DNA of 64,000 bases, from positions 16,790 to 80,789 of the forward strand of contig NZ_JAOBTH010000025.1 of assembly GCF_025215075.1 (NCBI RefSeq), in the 5' to 3' direction. The translations under genes were made by a program, and so were the position numbers. The DNA is from Tenacibaculum haliotis (GTDB taxonomy: Bacteria > Bacteroidota > Bacteroidia > Flavobacteriales > Flavobacteriaceae). The notes under the pieces were generated by a model. It was not told where the DNA came from. It did no database searches and worked only from the letters and a program-made list of their open reading frames with translations. Positions 1 through 8,258 of this stretch are shown piece after piece (positions within the stretch are counted from its first letter, which is position 1; each line of letters starts with the position of its first letter).

Positions 1-640
1 TTATCTGTCGCTGTGGCTTCAAAAGTTGCCGTGTAATCACATTCGTTTACATCTACATTATAACTCGATGCTACTGTTGGACACGTTATTTCTGGTTTGA
101 TATTATCAATTACAACTACTTCGAATATACATGCTTCTGATGTGTTATTGTTATTATCCATCGCCACAACACTTACTGTTGTTGTTCCTACTGGAAAATC
201 ATATGGAAAACTAATCTCATTCCCATCAATACTATATACATAACTTGTAATGGTCGTACAGTTATCTGTCGCTGTGGCTTCAAAAGTTGCCGTGTAATCA
301 CATTCGTTTACATCTACATTATAACTCAATGCTACTGTTGGACACGTTATTTCTGGTTTGATATTATCAATTACAACTACTTCGAAACTACATGCTTCTG
401 AAACATTATTACAATCATCTTTAGCTATTGCTGTAACAATTGTTGTTCCTACTGGAAAACTATATGGAAAACTAATTGGGACTCCATTAACTTTATATAC
501 TATTGTTGCTTCACTACAAGTATCCGTCGCTGCCGCAATAAATGTACCTTCATAAGCACATGAGTTTTCGTCTACATTATAATTAGTTGATACTATAGGA
601 CAAGTAATTGTTGGTACTTTTTTGTCTTCAATGGTAATCA
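1..640 (-). repeat. Tandem HYR-domain repeats, period 261 bp
   Basis: Bases 1-125 and 262-386 are the same except for one base (cgatgct versus caatgct), and the offset is exactly 261 bp, or 87 codons. After about 125 bp the copies diverge while the protein pattern stays similar. Such a mix of near-identical and diverged blocks points to recent recombination between units of one gene. More copies probably lie beyond the left edge. Confidence 0.85.
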
Positions 641-2468
641 CTTGAACAAACTCATTACTTTTTCGTCCACAAATATCTGTAAATACCCAAGTATTAGTAT
701 AAGTTCCAATAGTAGGACAATTATTAGATTCAATAAAGTCTCCTGAGACTTTAGTCATTATTAAATCACAACTTAACGTTGGTTTTAATAATTGAGCCGC
801 TTCTAATTCGCCTGTATCATCACATGATATTTTTCTATCTAATGAATTTACTACTGTAATCCAATCTGCTTCTGCTGGACGGTTAATTTTAATAGTTATA
901 GGTTTTTCATCTCCAATTCCACAGTTAATCGTAGTGCTTGAACTTTTTGTTGTTTGTGTATTTGTATTCTTTATTCCCTTATAAGTTGCTAGCATTTGCA
1001 ACTGAAACTCCTCAGAACATTTGGCTTCTAAAAAATAACATTGTTCTTTTACTTTTACTTGATAATTTATGGTATATGCTTGATCTCCTACATCTGTAAT
1101 TCCGTTCAAAGAAGTAAACGTTAATTTTCTTGTTGTTGAATTATAATTATAAGAAACATCCGATGGTAAATTTATTATAGGTTCCATTAAATCTACTTCT
1201 TCAGGAATATCAACAGTTGTAACTAAATCTTTAACGTTATCATTTCCATTATTTTTAATTTGAAAAGACATGTTTACCAAACTACCTACATTAACAGAAG
1301 CTCCATTAGCAGGAGTACTTGATAAAACTAAAGGTGCTAAATCTGGTTTCCAAACATCAACAGAAAGTCCTATTAAAAATAACCCATAAGTTTCTTGATT
1401 TGATATTAGTTTTATTTTAGCAGATTGTTGATTGTTACCTATAACACTATTATTAGGGTTACTTAAAGGAAATACATCAGCATCAAAACCTAATGTATTT
1501 TCACTTGATGGATATCTGTTTGTAAAATTATTTCCGTTTTTCGTTATCTTACTATTAAAAAAATTGTCAGCACTTCTTATTACTTGGTTTGAACTATTAG
1601 TATAAGATAAATTTTCCCAACTGTTATTAACTTTTTGAATTTGTAATTTATCACCAGACAAATCTCTATCACCTTCTAAAGCCCCAATTACAATATCTGC
1701 ATTTACTTGTTGGTTTCCTGGTAAGGTTGTAAAACCCGTAAATGATATTGTTAATTCACCTAAGGCTTTTGTCATATGACCATAACCATCAAATAATGAA
1801 ATATTCTTAGCTGGTAGCACTGGGCTTTCATATATAAAAACAATTTGCCATCCTCCTGAAGTTCCTGTATTACCCCCTCCATGAGATGTTAAACCGCCTT
1901 TTTTAGCTTTAACATTTGCTACTTGATAGATTCCGTATGCTGAATTTAATGAACTTACCTGATTCGTTATATCTTTAAAACAAACATAAGGATCGTTTAC
2001 AAAATGTTCGGTTCTTCCTCTGTAAATAACTTGATCCGCAGTAATCGTTTGATAACTTACTTCGCCTGGAAGTTTTATTTTAACTTGATTATAATTCCAA
2101 TTTGGTTCATCATTTATATCCGTTTCTTCCATATCTGCGGCAGCCCAATATAAATACGCTTTTTTAATACCTAAACAAGCTAATGATGGTTCTGGGTTTA
2201 TAAATTCTGCATTACTAGAATTAAACGTATTTTCATTATCAATATCAACAAAAACATTATTCGTAAAATCGTGATTTCCTGCTGATCCATTATAACTATC
2301 TGATTTATGTCTTGATAGTACATTATTTGCAATCATCGTTACATTACCGTTTACGGCTTCTGAAAAACGAGGTTTAAAAGTTGCTTTTTCCTGAGCACTA
2401 ATATTTCCTATATTAAAAAGAAACACCAAGCCTACAGAAAATAAAATTAAGTGAGTAATTTTTTTCAT
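1..2468 (-). CDS. Secreted HYR-repeat surface protein, partial (C-terminus outside window)
   Basis: The reading frame is open from the ATG at 2468 to the left edge (about 822 residues seen) without a stop. It starts with a signal peptide (MKKITHLILFSVGLVFLF, then a small-residue cleavage region). The middle has DUF11/CARDB-like beta-sandwich sequence (around SFQIKNNGNDNVKDLVTTVD). The visible C-terminal part is made of HYR-like domains of 87 residues, with the core ITCP...YNVD.N.C.Y...F.A.ATD and FPYDFPVGTTTV. Proteins of this build in Flavobacteriia are usually very large, exported by the type IX system and found on the surface, but the sorting domain would lie outside the window, so export by T9SS is inference. 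It follows the 159-residue secreted protein by 33 bp and probably shares its transcript. Confidence 0.8.
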   Translation of the reverse strand, partial: MKKITHLILFSVGLVFLFNIGNISAQEKATFKPRFSEAVNGNVTMIANNVLSRHKSDSYNGSAGNHDFTNNVFVDIDNENTFNSSNAEFINPEPSLACLGIKKAYLYWAAADMEETDINDEPNWNYNQVKIKLPGEVSYQTITADQVIYRGRTEHFVNDPYVCFKDITNQVSSLNSAYGIYQVANVKAKKGGLTSHGGGNTGTSGGWQIVFIYESPVLPAKNISLFDGYGHMTKALGELTISFTGFTTLPGNQQVNADIVIGALEGDRDLSGDKLQIQKVNNSWENLSYTNSSNQVIRSADNFFNSKITKNGNNFTNRYPSSENTLGFDADVFPLSNPNNSVIGNNQQSAKIKLISNQETYGLFLIGLSVDVWKPDLAPLVLSSTPANGASVNVGSLVNMSFQIKNNGNDNVKDLVTTVDIPEEVDLMEPIINLPSDVSYNYNSTTRKLTFTSLNGITDVGDQAYTINYQVKVKEQCYFLEAKCSEEFQLQMLATYKGIKNTNTQTTKSSSTTINCGIGDEKPITIKINRPAEADWITVVNSLDRKISCDDTGELEAAQLLKPTLSCDLIMTKVSGDFIESNNCPTIGTYTNTWVFTDICGRKSNEFVQVITIEDKKVPTITCPIVSTNYNVDENSCAYEGTFIAAATDTCSEATIVYKVNGVPISFPYSFPVGTTIVTAIAKDDCNNVSEACSFEVVVIDNIKPEITCPTVALSYNVDVNECDYTATFEATATDNCTTITSYVYSIDGNEISFPYDFPVGTTTVSVVAMDNNNNTSEACIFEVVVIDNIKPEITCPTVASSYNVDVNECDYTATFEATATD

Positions 2469-2501
2469 AATTAAAAGAGTTTAATAAGCATTTGTAATTG
2501 C

Positions 2502-2981
2502 TTAGTTATAGTTCTTGGTATTTGGTATAAATGTTTTTAGAGTTAACTTAGCTGAAGAAGAAGTCTTGGCTGAGCTATTTTTAAAGGAAGATGATTGGTT
2601 TTTATAAACCTCAATTTGAGAGCAATTCCAACTATCTAATTTAGCGTTATAAGGTTTCGTTATTTTTATGTGAAGTGTTTTTTTGCTGTTTGAGGCTATA
2701 TTAATAGCGTTTTTAATAGATAGCATGTTCTCATCAAATACCGAATATTCTAATGCTGTTTCTATGTTTTTTTGATTTTTACACAAAGAATTAGAAACAA
2801 CTATATTGTATAAAGCTGTTTCATTACTGGTATTCTTAATTTGAATTTTGTGTATTTGTTCTTTTTTTGAATTCGGTGCTTCACTATACTTTAATAATGA
2901 AATTTCTACTTGACTCTGAGAACTCATTAAAAAAATATTAAAAAAAAGAAAACTAATTGCTAGAGTAATTTTATGCTCCAT
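2502..2981 (-). CDS. Small secreted protein of unknown function
   Basis: A 159-residue protein with a clear signal peptide (MEHKITLAISFLFFNIFLMSS, then QSQ). The mature part is rich in Lys, Asn and Ser and has an alternating pattern (IHKIQIKNTSNETALYNIVV) that suggests a small beta-sandwich, like the fibronectin-type or TIGR-type accessory folds found with flavobacterial adhesins. There are two cysteines, one in NSLCKNQ and one in SWNCSQ, which could form a disulfide. It lies immediately upstream of the HYR-repeat protein on the same strand, so it may be a partner or stabiliser of that protein. I do not recognise the family and give no function. Confidence 0.6.
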   Translation of the reverse strand: MEHKITLAISFLFFNIFLMSSQSQVEISLLKYSEAPNSKKEQIHKIQIKNTSNETALYNIVVSNSLCKNQKNIETALEYSVFDENMLSIKNAINIASNSKKTLHIKITKPYNAKLDSWNCSQIEVYKNQSSSFKNSSAKTSSSAKLTLKTFIPNTKNYN

Positions 2982-3337
2982 ATTTACGCATTTTATTTAT
3001 TTAAGATTTAAACCTTTATAACTTTGGCTATAAAGCAGGGATCAATAACAGGGATAAAAGGGAAATATAATTGTAAACGTTTACTATTTATTAAATCATA
3101 AAAAATAAGACATAATAGATAGGGTATTTTTTTAAGGAGGATTAAAAATTAATACTAATAGGGTTTAAGTATTAATTATAAGAGGTAACCATTTTTTAGG
3201 TCTTTAAAATGGATATATCAAATGTAGTATATATTTTTAGTTTAAAAAACAAGATTTAAATAAAAGGGGATTTTCCCCCTCTTTGTATATGAAAAAAATT
3301 CCTCCCCTATAAATGATATTTTTTAATTGTTAATCGG

Positions 3338-3345
3338 TAATTTTG
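3338..3345 (+). promoter_or_regulatory. Putative -7 box of mnmE
   Basis: TAATTTTG fits the Bacteroidota -7 consensus TAnnTTTG. Its end lies only 4 bp before the ATG at 3350, so if it is used the mRNA would be nearly leaderless. I see no good TTTG -33 box at 19-21 bp. The rest of the 368-bp gap (2982-3349) is AT-rich and shows no gene. Confidence 0.4.
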
Positions 3346-3349
3346 TAAC

Positions 3350-4744
3350 ATGATTCAAAACGATACAATTATTGCTATGGCAACTCCATCTGGTGTTGGA
3401 GCTATTGCTGTTATTAGACTTTCAGGAGAAAATGCTATTACTATTGTCGATAGTTTTTTTAAATCTGTAACCAATAAAAAATCATTATTGAATCAAAACA
3501 CACACACCATTCATTTAGGGCATATTGTTGATAATACAACTATTTTAGATGAAGTTTTAGTCTCTGTTTTTAAAAATCCACGTTCTTATACTGGCGAAAA
3601 TGTGGTAGAAATTTCGTGTCATGGTTCTGTTTTTATTCAACAAGAAATCATTCAGTTATTTTTAAAAAATGGCTGTAGAATGGCTGATAATGGTGAGTTT
3701 ACCATGCGTGCTTTCTTAAACGGAAAAATGGATTTATCACAAGCGGAAGCTGTGGCCGATGTAATTGCATCTAATTCTGCTGCAAGTCATCAAATGGCTA
3801 TTCAGCAAATGCGCGGCGGAATTACCAACGAGTTAAAAGAATTACGTGTACAGTTATTAGACTTTGCTGCTTTAATTGAACTAGAATTAGATTTTTCTGG
3901 TGAAGATGTTGAGTTTGCTGATAGAACCAAGTTTAAAGAATTAGTTGCAAAAATCACTTTTGTTTTAAAGCGATTAATTGATTCCTTTGCTTTTGGAAAT
4001 GCCATGAAAAACGGAATTCCTGTTGCCATTATTGGGGAACCAAATGTTGGAAAATCAACTTTATTAAACACTCTTCTAAACGAAGAAAAAGCAATTGTAT
4101 CGGATATTGCTGGTACTACCCGTGATGCTATTGAAGACGAATTAATTATAGACGGAGTTGCTTTTCGTTTTATAGATACTGCAGGAATTAGAGAAACTGA
4201 GGATGTTGTTGAGAATATCGGAATTAAAAAAGCCTATGAAAAAGCAGAAAATGCGCAATTGATTATTTTTTTAATCGATTCTAATAAATTTTCTCATTCT
4301 AGTGAAGAATTTTTACGAGAAATAAAAACTATACAAACTCGTTTTCCTAACAAACGTTTATTAGTTATTGCTAATAAAATTGACACCTTATCTTGTCATG
4401 ATTCTGCTATTTTACAATCAGAAATTGATCATTTAATTTTACTTTCTGCAAAACAAAAAACGGGAATCGACGAGTTAAAAACCGAGCTAACTTCTTTAGT
4501 AAATACAGGAGCCTTGAGTAATAATGAAACGATTGTAACCAACTCTCGTCATTTCGAGGCTTTAAATAATGCTTTAACTGCTATCACTTCTGTGCAACAA
4601 GGAATCGATTTAGAAATTTCTACCGATTTATTTTCTATAGATATTCGAGAATGCTTACGTCATCTAGGAAACATAACAGGGGAATATGACGTTGACAAAG
4701 ATATACTTGGGCATATTTTTGGAAACTTCTGTATCGGAAAGTAA
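3350..4744 (+). CDS. mnmE: tRNA modification GTPase MnmE
   Basis: A 464-residue protein of normal MnmE length. The N-terminal domain starts with NDTIIAMATPSGVGAIAVIR and contains the folate-binding region (SYTGENVVEISCHGS). The inserted G domain has G1 GEPNVGKST, G3 DTAGI and G4 NKID. The C-terminal end is FCIGK, whose cysteine is a conserved MnmE residue. With MnmG it makes the 5-carboxymethylaminomethyl group of U34 in several tRNAs. The reading frame is complete, although an island is integrated at its last codons: the 14-bp core repeat covers the final codons, so integration leaves the protein intact. The DNA downstream in the original chromosome is now at 21111 onward. Confidence 0.97.
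   Translation: MIQNDTIIAMATPSGVGAIAVIRLSGENAITIVDSFFKSVTNKKSLLNQNTHTIHLGHIVDNTTILDEVLVSVFKNPRSYTGENVVEISCHGSVFIQQEIIQLFLKNGCRMADNGEFTMRAFLNGKMDLSQAEAVADVIASNSAASHQMAIQQMRGGITNELKELRVQLLDFAALIELELDFSGEDVEFADRTKFKELVAKITFVLKRLIDSFAFGNAMKNGIPVAIIGEPNVGKSTLLNTLLNEEKAIVSDIAGTTRDAIEDELIIDGVAFRFIDTAGIRETEDVVENIGIKKAYEKAENAQLIIFLIDSNKFSHSSEEFLREIKTIQTRFPNKRLLVIANKIDTLSCHDSAILQSEIDHLILLSAKQKTGIDELKTELTSLVNTGALSNNETIVTNSRHFEALNNALTAITSVQQGIDLEISTDLFSIDIRECLRHLGNITGEYDVDKDILGHIFGNFCIGK
4730..4743 (+). other. attL core, within mnmE 3' end
   Basis: The core tgtatcggaaagta lies in the last codons of mnmE (FCIGK then stop). It is identical to 21097-21110. The flanks also match apart from two single-base changes (ttc versus ttt before, taa versus tag after). 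Confidence 0.88.
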
Positions 4745-4810
4745 TTATCTTTCTCTTGTTTGCTAACTACCTGTTATTGTTGACTTTGTTAGTAATTACT
4801 TGCTCTTATT

Positions 4811-4896
4811 TGTTGCCCATTATCTCTTTATTTCTTATATTTGTTGCACAGTTGTTGCCTTAACTACTGTTTTGTTGCCCAATCTTGATGGCAACA
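4811..4896. repeat. TGTTGCC repeats near left end, likely integrase/Xis arm sites
   Basis: TGTTGCC occurs at 4811-4817, 4853-4859 and 4873-4879, with a one-base variant TGTTGCA at 4842-4848 and an inverted copy at 4890-4896. The start-to-start spacings of 31, 11 and 20 bp are close to multiples of the helical turn. The same heptamer is found twice, 11 bp apart, just inside the right end. Clusters of short phased repeats inside both ends of an integrated element are typical of arm-type sites of tyrosine recombinases. Confidence 0.6.
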
Positions 4897-4951
4897 AGTC
4901 ATAGCGAAATGATGCACCATATCGCTACATATTGACCCATAAGGCTACACA

Positions 4952-5332
4952 ATGCAACAAATGAGTAGTAACATTCACATACCTAAAACTTGTCAATTCT
5001 GCGGTAAAGCATTTATTGCAAGAACCACAGTAACAAAATACTGCGGAAACTCTTGTGCTAAAAAAGCATACAAGAAACGTAAACGTGATGAGAAAATCCA
5101 ATCTGCAATTGATGATACAAAGGAAAACCTGCAAACTTTGCAAACTATCAATATCATCACACCTCAAAACCTTTCTCAAAAAGAGTTTTTAAGTATCATA
5201 GAAGTATCAGAACTTTTAGGTGTTAGTAGATGGACTATTCAAAGAATGGTTAAAAGAGGTCAATTAACAGTCAAGCAAATTGGCAGGAAGAAAATAATGG
5301 CAAGAAATCAAATCGACAATCTATTCATCTAA
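4952..5332 (+). CDS. Zinc-ribbon plus HTH excisionase-like protein
   Basis: A 126-residue protein with two parts. Residues about 10-36 have a four-Cys zinc-binding pattern (CQFCGKAF...KYCGNSCAKK). Residues about 72-126 are a MerR/excisionase-type winged helix (EFLSIIEVSELLGVSRWTIQ...IGRKKIMARNQIDNLF). It is 13 bp upstream of the integrase on the same strand, which is the usual place for a recombination directionality factor in Bacteroidota elements. The gene contains one copy of the 13-mer TGCAAACTTTGCA (5130-5142) found elsewhere in the island. Excisionase or regulator is inferred from domain and position. A second Met is available four codons inside; the first was kept. Confidence 0.75.
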   Translation: MQQMSSNIHIPKTCQFCGKAFIARTTVTKYCGNSCAKKAYKKRKRDEKIQSAIDDTKENLQTLQTINIITPQNLSQKEFLSIIEVSELLGVSRWTIQRMVKRGQLTVKQIGRKKIMARNQIDNLFI

Positions 5333-5345
5333 AAAACGGCAAATT

Positions 5346-6452
5346 ATGAAAGTTACATTAAGAAAAAGGAAAAAGGGAAATAAGATAAGTTTATACCTTG
5401 ACTATTATAGTAAAGGAAAAAGGCAATACGAATATCTACAACTCTATCTAATGCCTGAACCAGAGAATGGAAGTCTTACAAAACAGCAAAAAGATGAAAA
5501 TAAAAAAATACTTCAATTAGCCGAAAGCATTAAAGCAAAAAGACATTTAGAAATTCACAACAGTATTTATGATTTTCAAGATAGCGAAAAACTAAAAGGT
5601 AATTTTTTAATGTACTTTGATACACTCACAGAAAAGAGAAAAGAAAGTACCGGCAATTATGGAAATTGGGATAGTGTTGGAAAACACCTTAAAAAATATT
5701 GTCCTAATGATATTACTTTCAGTAGAGTTAATAGAGAATGGGTTCAAGGTTTTAGAGATTATCTTGATGAAGAAGCAACTTCAAAAGGTGGCAAGCCACT
5801 TTCTCAAAATTCAAAATATTCTTATTTCAATAAATTAAGAGCAGCACTAAAACAAGCAGTTAGGGATGGGATAATGAAATACAACCCATCAGAACAAGTA
5901 AAAGCATTTAAACAAGGAGAAGTACAACGAGAATACCTAACATTAGAAGAATTACAAGCAATAACCAAAACAGAATGTGAAATCAAGCCACTAAAAACTG
6001 CGTTTTTATTTTCTTGTCTTACAGGATTAAGATGGTCAGATATTAATAAATTAGTTTGGTCAGAGGTTCAGCATTCAGAACATATGGGAAATCATATTCG
6101 GTTTAGACAAAAGAAAACCAAAGGAGCAGAAACTCTTCCTATTTCTCAACAAGCAAGAGATATGCTTGGAGAAGAAAAAGCACCAGATGAAAGGGTTTTT
6201 GTTGGTTTAAGATATAGTGCCTGGTATAATGTAAAATTATTACAATGGATGATGAGAGCAGGTATTACAAAAAACATAACGTTTCATTGTGCAAGACATA
6301 CTTACGCTACGCTACAGTTGTCTTTAGGCACAGACATTTATACAGTATCAAAATTATTAGGTCATAGAGAATTAAAAACTACTCAAATTTATGCCAAAGT
6401 AATAGATGATAAAAAGATTGAAGCAGCAGATAAAATTAAATTAGACTTATAA
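5346..6452 (+). CDS. int: Tyrosine site-specific integrase
   Basis: A 368-residue tyrosine recombinase of the Bacteroidota type. It has an N-terminal arm-binding region (residues about 1-90), a SAM-like core-binding domain (about 90-190) and a catalytic domain. The catalytic residues can be read directly: Arg229 (TGLRWSD), His314 and Arg317 (HCARHT), His340 (LLGHREL) and nucleophile Tyr349 (TTQIYAKV). It lies next to the left att site, as is usual for the enzyme that recombines the element with the mnmE 3' end. Complete and probably active. Confidence 0.95.
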   Translation: MKVTLRKRKKGNKISLYLDYYSKGKRQYEYLQLYLMPEPENGSLTKQQKDENKKILQLAESIKAKRHLEIHNSIYDFQDSEKLKGNFLMYFDTLTEKRKESTGNYGNWDSVGKHLKKYCPNDITFSRVNREWVQGFRDYLDEEATSKGGKPLSQNSKYSYFNKLRAALKQAVRDGIMKYNPSEQVKAFKQGEVQREYLTLEELQAITKTECEIKPLKTAFLFSCLTGLRWSDINKLVWSEVQHSEHMGNHIRFRQKKTKGAETLPISQQARDMLGEEKAPDERVFVGLRYSAWYNVKLLQWMMRAGITKNITFHCARHTYATLQLSLGTDIYTVSKLLGHRELKTTQIYAKVIDDKKIEAADKIKLDL

Positions 6453-6454
6453 TT

Positions 6455-7552
6455 ATGGAACTAACAATATTAAGAAGCATACTATTAGGTCAATTAAGAC
6501 CTTGGTTATCTCGTAATCAAAACAATAAATTCTTCACTACCAATTTAACACCTCAATTTCTTAATCCCATAAATGGGATTGACGAATATTACAACTTGCT
6601 AAAAGATATTTATAAAAGTGATAGAGAATTATTTCAAGATGATAGTTTAACGATCTATTTAAAGCAACCAACACTAAATATAAAACAGCAAATTAGTGAG
6701 CCTTTAATTGTATTGCCACAGCCAACTGCAACAAATCCAATAGAACGGTTTTACTATGCTTTAATAATTAATGAAGTAACTCGTGTATCAAACAACATTT
6801 TACAGGCTATAATTAGAGATATTAAGGATATAGATAGAAAATATATAGTCAACTCAATAAAATCAAACATAGTTTCTTTTTTATCAATTATTGGAGATAA
6901 CCAAAGTGTTATCAAAACACAAGACCCAACTTCACAAAATATTATGGACGTATTGCAAAGCAATACAGTCCGTTTATTACTTGAAATAGAATTACTATAT
7001 CCGCATTATTTAAGTAGCATACAGTCTGATAAATACCAAATATTTAGCGAATTTCTTAAAACAGATATACCAAAGGAAGAAGAATATTATATAGAAAAAC
7101 CATTATTAAAAGAAATTAGTAACCTATCTACACAAGTATCTAAAAAAATCATCACACAAAATTTAGATATTCCAGATGCTTTTTCTTTCAAATTTAAAGG
7201 AGATACAGAGAAACTTAAAACTGTTATAAGTCAATTAGTCTTAAAGTGTGATTTCATAAAAGCACCAACAACTGAAAACCATTTATTTGAAGTATTTACA
7301 TCTAAAAATCTAACAGAAAACAGCCCTAATATTTATCTTAATTGTCAGACAGTAGTTTTCAAATATTTTATAGAATCTATTAAAGTATATTTTAATAATT
7401 TTAATCCTACACAAATGGAAAAAAGTAAATTGTTTTACAGCAAGGATAATCCCGAAAAACCACTAAAAGCACAAACGATTTATTCAAGTGTTTCTAATGA
7501 TTATGATGAAAAAAAAGAAGAAATAAGCAATTACATTAATCATCTGAAATAA
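6455..7552 (+). CDS. Island protein of unknown function
   Basis: A 365-residue protein that starts 2 bp after the integrase and is probably co-transcribed with it. It has no signal peptide or membrane segment. The C-terminal third (residues about 240-300, around FKGDTEKLKTVISQLVLKCD and HLFEVFTSKNL) resembles a small wHTH-like module that I associate with mobile-element proteins of Bacteroidota, but I cannot assign the family with certainty (a DUF6617-type or RteC-like relation is possible). Its place between integrase and the HTH/primase genes suggests a role in element control or replication; that is inference. Confidence 0.5.
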   Translation: MELTILRSILLGQLRPWLSRNQNNKFFTTNLTPQFLNPINGIDEYYNLLKDIYKSDRELFQDDSLTIYLKQPTLNIKQQISEPLIVLPQPTATNPIERFYYALIINEVTRVSNNILQAIIRDIKDIDRKYIVNSIKSNIVSFLSIIGDNQSVIKTQDPTSQNIMDVLQSNTVRLLLEIELLYPHYLSSIQSDKYQIFSEFLKTDIPKEEEYYIEKPLLKEISNLSTQVSKKIITQNLDIPDAFSFKFKGDTEKLKTVISQLVLKCDFIKAPTTENHLFEVFTSKNLTENSPNIYLNCQTVVFKYFIESIKVYFNNFNPTQMEKSKLFYSKDNPEKPLKAQTIYSSVSNDYDEKKEEISNYINHLK

Positions 7553-7577
7553 AGAACATTGAGATGATTGAGATTAC

Positions 7578-7603
7578 TCATTGAGATATTAATATCTCAA
7601 TGA
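7578..7603. promoter_or_regulatory. 26-bp perfect palindrome with TTGAGAT repeats
   Basis: tcattgagatatt is followed directly by its exact inverse. Two more direct TTGAGAT-like copies stand just upstream (from about 7560). There is no T-run after it, so it fits an operator for one of the HTH proteins that follow better than a terminator. Confidence 0.55.
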
Positions 7604-7668
7604 TTATCAGCACGTTACGAAATAAGTTTGCAACAGAAATTATTGTATAACTTATTAAATCGTAACAG

Positions 7669-7971
7669 ATGAACAATGAAAATTTAATCTTAGAAAAACT
7701 TTCTCAATTAGATAGAAAGATAGAGGAACAAAACCTCTTAAAAAAAGAAGTCCTTAACTTCAATGATGCTTGTAGTTATTTAGATATAAGTGCTTCGCAC
7801 CTATATAAACTAACAAGTCAGAAGAAAATCCCACATTTCTGCCCACAGGGCAAAAAACTCTACTTCAATAGACAGGAATTAGATATTTGGTTACAACGTA
7901 ACCGACAATCTACTGATGCTGAAATCGAAATGGCAGCAGCCAATTATGTTATCCAAAATAAAAGAAGATAA
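7669..7971 (+). CDS. HTH DNA-binding protein (excisionase-like)
   Basis: A 100-residue protein with a short N-terminal coiled segment (residues 1-25) and an HTH_17-type winged helix (VLNFNDACSYLDISASHLYKL...KKIPHFCPQGKKLYFNRQELDIWL). This fold is shared by excisionases and by small regulators of Bacteroidota integrative elements. It is 2 bp upstream of a second HTH gene and lies just after a 26-bp palindrome that could be its operator. The exact role is not shown by the sequence. Confidence 0.75.
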   Translation: MNNENLILEKLSQLDRKIEEQNLLKKEVLNFNDACSYLDISASHLYKLTSQKKIPHFCPQGKKLYFNRQELDIWLQRNRQSTDAEIEMAAANYVIQNKRR

Positions 7972-7973
7972 CT

Positions 7974-8258
7974 ATGGGCTACTATCATCCTTCACACGAA
8001 AAGTTAGAGCAAATAGAAGAACGTTTAGACGATTTACTTCTTATGCTCAAAGACAAGCAAAGAACAAATCCTGACCAAGTATTTTTCGATACACAGGAGT
8101 TCCTACAAATTATGAATATCAGTAAACGTACCGCCCAACATTGGCGAGATAGCGGACTAATTGGCTATTGTCAGATAGGTTACAAAATCTATTATCGTCT
8201 TTCAGATATTCTCGAACTATTGAACAAGAATTTTAAATCTCCTACCAATGGGAAATAA
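7974..8258 (+). CDS. Second small HTH protein
   Basis: A 94-residue protein with an N-terminal acidic helix (residues about 8-32) and an HTH_17-like winged helix (FDTQEFLQIMNISKRTAQHWRDSG...YKIYYRLSDILELL). It overlaps the start of the primase-like gene by 11 bp, which implies translational coupling. Pairs of such HTH genes directly before a VirE_N/DUF3987 protein are common in mobile elements of Bacteroidota. Probably a replication or excision regulator. Confidence 0.72.
   Translation: MGYYHPSHEKLEQIEERLDDLLLMLKDKQRTNPDQVFFDTQEFLQIMNISKRTAQHWRDSGLIGYCQIGYKIYYRLSDILELLNKNFKSPTNGK

Noticed and set aside
358..555. Plus-strand 65-codon open frame
   Set aside because: It lies inside the HYR-repeat gene on the other strand and has no coding character of its own.
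4730..4743. mnmE truncated by the island
   Set aside because: The last codons still encode FCIGK and a stop, which is the normal MnmE end; the core repeat keeps the frame.
7578..7603. CRISPR repeat
   Set aside because: It is a single palindrome without regularly spaced copies; no CRISPR array or cas gene is seen anywhere in the window.
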